From Blastocladiella emersonii ATCC 22665 (taxonomy: Eukaryota; Blastocladiomycota; Blastocladiomycetes; Blastocladiales; Blastocladiaceae), in assembly GCA_025594325.1 (NCBI GenBank), contig JANHCV010000021.1, positions 1 to 20,409 on the forward strand: 20,409 nucleotides of DNA. Reading direction: 5' to 3'. The translations under genes were made by a program, and so were the position numbers. The notes beneath the pieces are model-generated. The model had not been told where the DNA came from and made no database searches. It saw only the letters and a program-made list of their open reading frames with translations. Below are positions 14,600 to 20,409 of the stretch, in pieces (within the stretch, counting starts at the first letter, position 1; the number at the start of each line of letters is the position of its first letter).

Positions 14600-14698
14600 T
14601 TCTTTTTCTCGCTCGCTGTGAGCGGGACGAGCCTTTTGCGTCGCGTACAGCGCAAGAAAAAGGTGATCGACTCGAACTCGTCGCAGCAAAACGCGCTG

Positions 14699-14770
14699 CT
14701 CCGCATCGGGGATTCGAACCCCGGCCACCTCGGTGAAAGCGAGGGATCCTGACCACTGGACCAATGCGGA
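14699..14770 (-). tRNA. tRNA-Glu(TTC), copy 3
   Basis: Same gene as at 1093-1164. Anticodon at plus 14735-14737. Confidence 0.98.
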
Positions 14771-14828
14771 TCTCGATGTGCGAGCGACTTGGAGGTCGAG
14801 AGCGACCCGAGTACATGTAAACTTTGAT

Positions 14829-14910
14829 GTTCAGGTGGCCGAGCGGTCTAAGGCGCTAGTTTCAGGTACTAGTCTCTTCGGAGGCGAGGGTTCGAATCCC
14901 TTCCTGGACA
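14829..14910 (+). tRNA. tRNA-Leu(CAG), copy 3
   Basis: Same class II gene as at 1223-1304. Anticodon at 14863-14865. Confidence 0.98.
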
Positions 14911-16869
14911 TTCGTTTTGCTCCCTCGCGCACAGCGCAAGCAGCGAAGCGTACACAGCTCGAGTCGGCGCACACGCTGCTGTGTCGCGAGGGCGGCTCCG
15001 ATCGAGCTCTTTTTTCTCCAGAATGTAGTCGACAGTATGCTCGCTCCATGCTGAAAGCCCGAGCCTCATCGCTCTCATACAGCGCGAGTAATATGCGATC
15101 ACCGAGGCCGCGGCGCACGATCGCCTCACGTCTCAAAGTCCAGCTCAAACTAGCGCAACAGCTCAAGGACAGTGTCGGCTCTACTTCACGCTCACACGGC
15201 CCTGGGTTCGATCCTGCTTGTTAGCGCATTTGCGAGTACCTTCGGATTTACTTTCACACTCAATCCGGGTCCGTTTGAGCTCGTACTCGAGTATGTTACA
15301 TTGCTATCTATTCTGGAGCTCCCGTATTAATCAAAAATTGATTGGGGCGATTTTGCTCCCGCACCACGTCTTGAGAGCCAAGAGGTCGCGGGTTCCATAC
15401 CTGCCACTTGCATTTGCATTTGTTTTACACGGGGCCGAGACACAAAACTCGGATTGCTCCCAAACTTTAACAGGGATCGTTATATGACGCGTGGACCTCA
15501 GAAAATAATTTGCGCCTTTATTCCATTTATACAGCTCGAGTTGCGAGTGAGACGGAGTCGGGTCGCGGGTTCGATCCTGAGTGTGGTCACTTGGTCGCTT
15601 TAGCTGGTCGACCGAGCGTATTAAATTGCAAAGCCATTTCTCAACGGATCTTTGATCTGTAAGTTGCATCATGTGTTCCTCTTTTACTCTGATTATATAA
15701 AAGTAACAGATCGGCAAAGCATTGACAGATGCGAAAGCTCGGATGCACTGTCGATTCCGGCGCTAGAGAACAGCTAGGCAGACGCCCTTGCACACGCAGG
15801 TTGGGGCACGTCACTGAACAAGATCAAAGGCAACAGATCCGCAAAAGCTGCAAAACTCAGGTCGCGACAGCGGTCCGTCCGACCCGGATCGACCCGAACC
15901 ATTTTCCGCTACAAGGACGCTAGACAGAAGGCACTTCACATGGATGTTGGAGCACCTTGTTAGCTACGATTAGAAGCAACAGAATCAAAAAAGCTGTAAA
16001 ACTCATGTCGTGGGAGCGGTTCGACCGACCCGGATCGACCCGACCCCCAGTGCGCTACAGACATGCTAGACCAAAGGCGCTCCACATGAATGTTGGGGCA
16101 CCTTGTTGATAATGATCAAGAGCAACAGATCCCAGAAAGCTGCAAAACTCATGTCACGGCACCGCCCCGACCGACCCGCACTCGAGTCGGTCCCCCGACA
16201 TGGTCTCTTAAGATTTTTTCAATCTGTTGACTGCAATTGCTGCGGGAACTTAGCGCAAGCTTAAGTTTAGGAGGGCGCGCGAAAGCATTGAAGGATGCAC
16301 CCGAGCGCACGTTTACGCACTCGAACACGTTCAAGTCGAGAGTTGACCCTGTTGCCGTCGGGATCATGCAAATCTGTTGACGCCATGCAACTCAGAATCA
16401 CTGTAGCTATCCATTGATATCTGAGGCGTCATGATAGCCCAACGGGAAGGGGTCGAAATCGTGACACCGCGAGCAAAACTTTGGTGTCGCGCGGACTCGA
16501 ACCGGTCGGGTCAATATTTGACCATGTTGCCGTCGGAATGATGCGAATCTGTTGACGCCATGCAACGCAGAATCGTTTTGCCTATCCATAGAGGTCTTAA
16601 GTGTCGCGAGAGTCGGTCGGGAACCTGGTGAAAAAGTGACGTTCTTTGGTCTCGGCGGGGGACTTGGCGAAATCGCGACCGATCGGCTGACTACACTGTG
16701 CGCCGAGTCCCCCTTGGGGCGGGTCGCTTTTCGGTCTCCTTTGCCTCGAAACCGGCACCATCCTAGGCAATATATCACGGGGAACACGATGGTATCAACA
16801 GATTTCGCATAGGTCGGCTCTGAGGGGGTCAAAATCAAGTCTCGAGAAAAGAAAAGGGTAAAAAATGTT

Positions 16870-16942
16870 TACCCAGTGTGGGGCTCGAACCCACGACATT
16901 GAGATTAAGAGTCTCACGCTCTACCGACTGAGCTAACCGGGC
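16870..16942 (-). tRNA. tRNA-Lys(CTT), copy 3
   Basis: Same gene as at 3264-3336, with the G1-U72 wobble. Anticodon at plus 16907-16909. Confidence 0.97.
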
Positions 16943-17359
16943 TTGATATTCTACTCGAGCAATCACTTCATCTTGCGTTCCTGGCTGGACTTGAGCGTGG
17001 CGATCGGAGCTCGCGCTGGAGATCGTGGATGAGCGGGGGAGCACGCACGCGGCAGCTCGGCGATCACTAGCATCGCGCGCTCACTCTTCTTGCCGCTCGG
17101 ATCGCTCACTGGTGCTCGCTTCACTTGTAAACGCCACGTTCGCTGCGTAGCGTTTGTCTCTCACTGTGGAGCGCCACAGTGATCTGGCGAGTGTGTTCGA
17201 TCAACGAGCTTGTAGATGGACCGTCTCGGATGCTCAATGAGCGGTGGTGCTCGAACTGGAGCGGTACAGGTCGAGATACGGGCGAGCAAAGGTACGCGGG
17301 TCGATCAGCGCGGTTTGCGACTTGGCTTACTGTACGGCAGGTCGGCCCCGGACATCGAG

Positions 17360-17430
17360 GCATAGTTGGTTTAGTGGTATAATTACCGCCTGCCACGCGG
17401 TAGACCCGGGTTCGATTCCCGGACTATGCA
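17360..17430 (+). tRNA. tRNA-Gly(GCC), copy 3
   Basis: Same gene as at 3754-3824. Anticodon at 17392-17394. Confidence 0.98.
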
Positions 17431-17982
17431 TCACTTTTTGCCCTTGAACTCGCCTCGCGCTCCGACCTTTTCGACCCCTTGCGACCGCATCCTTTACTCT
17501 TTTGCGAATCTGTCGACGCTACCCATGCGCTCGGGTCCTAGCGCATCCGTGTAGTCGAGTTTGGTGGCCTGAATCGACAAAAAGTTGCACGCGGTCCTTG
17601 CTGACCAGGTCCGCGCTAACCACTTGCAAATCTTGCAAGCGTTTGATGGTCTCTTGGGCGATGCCGACAACCTTGCGCACAATCGACGCGCACCACCGAC
17701 TAGTTTGACTATGCGGGAGCTCGCGTTCAACAGATCCATGTGGCGTGCGCAAATGGGTGATCAAGGGCAGCGAGCGCGCTCCGATCCTGCACTTTGTGCG
17801 CTTGCGTCGCGAAGAGACGCGCGAACACGCCGATTCCACGTCGAGGCGGTCGATGATACTCTTGGGTCAGCATGTGTTGCGCGGCGGGCGGATCGCAATG
17901 ATACTGGTCGAGTAATGAGCGGATGATCGACTCGAACACGCCTGCGGCGGGTCCTGTAGCGAGGACGCTCTCCAAAATTTCA

Positions 17983-18056
17983 GTCTTCGTGGTGTAGTTG
18001 GTTATCACGTCTGTCTAACACACAGACGGTCTCCAGTTCGAACCTGGACGAAGACA
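17983..18056 (+). tRNA. tRNA-Val(AAC), copy 3
   Basis: Same gene as at 4377-4450. Anticodon at 18017-18019. Confidence 0.98.
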
Positions 18057-18140
18057 CTCTTTTTTCTCCTCGAGCTCGCTCGCTTTTCTCGCTACGCAAG
18101 TGCCGCGAGATCAGGATGCAGATCAAGAGACACAGAAGCA

Positions 18141-18212
18141 TCCCAATTGGTCCAGTGGTTAGGATCTCACGCTCTCACCGTGATGGCCGGGGTTCGATTC
18201 CCCGATTGGGAG
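18141..18212 (+). tRNA. tRNA-Glu(CTC), copy 3
   Basis: Same gene as at 4535-4606. Anticodon at 18174-18176. Confidence 0.98.
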
Positions 18213-18355
18213 GAGTTTATTCTTCTTTTGCTCTCGCTCGCTTTTGCTCCGCGTCGTCGCGAGTGGCTCAGCCATAATACGGCGTTGTATTACGCTGTCT
18301 CGATGGCAAAACGAGCGAGTCGAGCGTGTGGCTCGCGCGCGAGAAGGAAAAAAAG

Positions 18356-18428
18356 TGGAGAATCGGGGTATCGATCCCCGTGCCTCTCGCATGCTAAGCG
18401 AGCGCTCTACCATTTGAGCTAATCCCCC
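18356..18428 (-). tRNA. tRNA-Ala(AGC), copy 3
   Basis: Same gene as at 4750-4822, with G3-U70 retained. Anticodon at plus 18393-18395. Confidence 0.98.
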
Positions 18429-18799
18429 ATACTTTTAGACGGTGCAGCGAGCCTCAGATCGCCGAGCTCGGTTGCGGACTTGAACCGCGCGTTTCGCCAT
18501 GTTCCCTTGGGCGGATCGACTCGCGCTTTCAGTATCACGCGTAGCACCACTGGATGCATGTCTCCTCCGAGTTACAGCTCAATCGGCTGCTTGGTGCGTG
18601 AGGGGCGATGTGCGTTGTCCAGGAGCGCTGCATCGTCTGCTGCTCACTCATGCAAGCGCGCGACCCGCTCTCGCGACGCGTTATACTGCGCGACGAAGCG
18701 GTCGACACGCTAGAGCGGTCACTCAGTTGAGAGCTAGTGCGTACGCGATGTAAAAGAGGAGAGAGCGAGCGGCTCTCGATCGAGAAGAATAATAAAAAG

Positions 18800-18872
18800 T
18801 GTCACCTCCGTGGATTGAACACGGGACCTTTAGATCTTCAGTCTAACGCTCTCCCAACTGAGCTAAGGTGAC
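18800..18872 (-). tRNA. tRNA-Phe(GAA), copy 3
   Basis: Same gene as at 5194-5266. Anticodon at plus 18837-18839. Confidence 0.98.
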
Positions 18873-18986
18873 GTGAATGATCAAGATCGCAACGCGTGGT
18901 GACTCTCACCGCCGTGGCGAAGCTTTAATCGGATCAGGCAGCTCGGGTCGAGGCGATATAGCAGCGCGCTGTTGCTCTATCATCAT

Positions 18987-19069
18987 CCGACCATAGCTCA
19001 GTTGGTAGAGCGGAAGACTGTAGTGATATGGATATCTTTAGGTCCCTGGTTCGAATCCGGGTGGTCGGA
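18987..19069 (+). tRNA. tRNA-Tyr(GTA) with intron, copy 3
   Basis: Same gene as at 5381-5463. Anticodon at 19020-19022, intron at 19024-19033. Confidence 0.97.
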
Positions 19070-19279
19070 CACTCTTTTTGCCTTGAGCACGCATCGAATG
19101 ATCGATCACACGCGTGACGCAGCGCACGCTCGTTTTGCAGCTGCGTTGGAGCGAGCCGAATCGACTGAGTCGCTCCCTCGCGCGCGTTCAAGTCTCCTGA
19201 AGCGCGCGTAGCAGCACGCTCGATCAGCAGCATTATTATCAGAGAGGATCGAGTAGCGCAGTTGCTTCGTACGATTGTA

Positions 19280-19352
19280 GCCTTCTTAGCTCAGTTGGCA
19301 GAGCGTCCGCCTAGTAAGCGGAAGGTCAGCAGTTCAAATCTGCTAGGAGGCA
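19280..19352 (+). tRNA. tRNA-Thr(AGT), copy 3
   Basis: Same gene as at 5674-5746. Anticodon at 19313-19315. Confidence 0.98.
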
Positions 19353-19414
19353 TTTTGATTTTTCGTTTTGCGATCGAGCGGCAATAGATGAAACGCAGCG
19401 CGAGCAAAAAGGAG

Positions 19415-19486
19415 CTCTCCGGCCGGGAATCGAACCCGGGCCGCGTGCGTGACAGGCACGAATACTAACCACTATACTACCGGAGA
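19415..19486 (-). tRNA. tRNA-Asp(GTC), copy 3
   Basis: Same gene as at 5809-5880. Anticodon at plus 19451-19453. Confidence 0.98.
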
Positions 19487-19896
19487 CCTTGATTTGTTAC
19501 GGCTGCTGCAGTACAGGTACTCGCCGCCAGCTCGAGCCGACTTGCGCGAGCGATTACTCGAGACTCACGCAAGCAATCGACCTGATCTCGCGGATACCAG
19601 CTGCTCTCATGCTAGTCGAGAGCTATGCAAAGTCTCGCGCCGATCCGACGAGTCAATTCGTGTGAACGCGCTGTGCACGATTCGCGCGACGCAGCACTCA
19701 TACGCGATCAGCTGGTGTAGCGGGACGCCGATTCCAGCGCGGGCACATGCTTTCGACTCTGTAGCATCCATGGCGCGCCGCCGTTGCGCGAGATCTGCGG
19801 CAGAGTCCCGCGCAAAGCTGCTCGTCGCGACGCTCAAGTCAAAGTCCCTCGATTCGCGACGCGGTACCTGGGCGCTGTGCAGCCCGTCACATCGTT

Positions 19897-19969
19897 GGAC
19901 CTATGGCCAAATGGATAAGGCGCCTGACTACGGATCAGGAGATTCCAGGTTCGATCCCTGGTAGGTTCG
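19897..19969 (+). tRNA. tRNA-Arg(ACG), copy 3
   Basis: Same gene as at 6291-6363. Anticodon at 19930-19932. It is the last gene before the window end. Confidence 0.98.
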
Positions 19970-20409
19970 CTTTTGCTTCCCTCGCTCGCTCGATCGTTTC
20001 TCCTTTTTGCTCCGCGAGTTCTCACTCGTTTCGCTCTCCACCTCGCCTGCGTGTTCTCTTCAGCATCTCGCTCATTCCTTGTGCGTGTGAAGCGGATCGG
20101 ATGCATCGTCTCGCTTGAGAGCAGAGTCGCGATCAGCTCACTGCATCGCGCAAGTACAGCGGACGCAGCTCGACCCGCATGAAGCGTTGCGTTCAGCTCG
20201 GCAGCGGCGCGTGCTCGACGCACGCACCGCACCGCGCACGCGTCAGAGTCCAGCTCGCTCGCTCACGCTCCGCTCCGCGTCGCGCTTCGCGCGCTCGTAC
20301 CTCCCCCTCCAGAAATACAAAATTTCCCGCTTCTGAGACCACCAGCGCGTAGCGCAAGCTCCGGAGAGTACGCTGGCAGTGATTGCGGGCGGATTCGTGA
20401 GCGCGAGTC

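Larger units (their letters stand above)
13607..20409. repeat. Tandem array unit, copy 3
   Basis: Third unit, identical to copy 2 as far as I can see. It ends exactly at the last base of the window, so the window holds 3.000 units. Confidence 0.98.

Noticed and set aside
1-20409. About one hundred open frames of 64-171 codons on both strands
   Set aside because: They recur with the 6,803-bp period, most run through tRNA genes in antisense or sense, none shows a recognisable domain, and many overlap each other. I call none as a protein gene.

Overview
The window is a tandem array of nuclear-type eukaryotic tRNA genes. It is three head-to-tail copies of a 6,803-bp unit (1-6803, 6804-13606, 13607-20409). 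Every feature I located in copy 1 recurs at +6803 and +13606 with the same sequence. The only difference I found is base 1 (A, where copies 2 and 3 have G).

Each unit holds 18 tRNA genes, 11 on + and 7 on -, and no recognisable intact protein-coding gene. In order they are Ile(AAT)+, Asn(GTT)-, Met(CAT, elongator)+, Ser(AGA)-, Leu(AAG)+, Pro(AGG)+, Glu(TTC)-, Leu(CAG)+, then a 1.96-kb tRNA-free block, Lys(CTT)-, Gly(GCC)+, Val(AAC)+, Glu(CTC)+, Ala(AGC)-, Phe(GAA)-, Tyr(GTA, with a 10-nt intron)+, Thr(AGT)+, Asp(GTC)-, Arg(ACG)+. No two genes in a unit share an anticodon. All eight A34 (inosine) families of eukaryotes are present. Cys, His, Gln, Trp and initiator Met are absent.

A eukaryotic nuclear origin is indicated by A34 anticodons in eight families, no encoded 3' CCA, internal A and B boxes, T4-T7 RNA polymerase III terminators just after the genes, C1:G72 in tRNA-Tyr and a tRNA-Tyr intron at position 37/38. 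The sequence looks GC-rich, and several tRNAs resemble plant or algal ones, but I cannot name the lineage. The arrangement recalls the tandem tRNA arrays of Entamoeba. It differs in being GC-rich, using both strands and packing 18 genes in one unit.

The tRNA-free parts are not featureless. The 1.96-kb block holds a hairpin followed by a T6 run (candidate small RNA), three B-box-like motifs about 180 bp apart, a degenerate 146-bp tandem repeat, a 175-bp-spaced duplication, an orphan perfect B box and a 13-bp hairpin. The octamer CAACAGAT occurs at least seven times per unit, all outside the tRNA genes. The Gly-Val spacer looks like a frame-broken coding relic on the minus strand. About half of the tRNA genes share TTTTGC at the end of their terminator.
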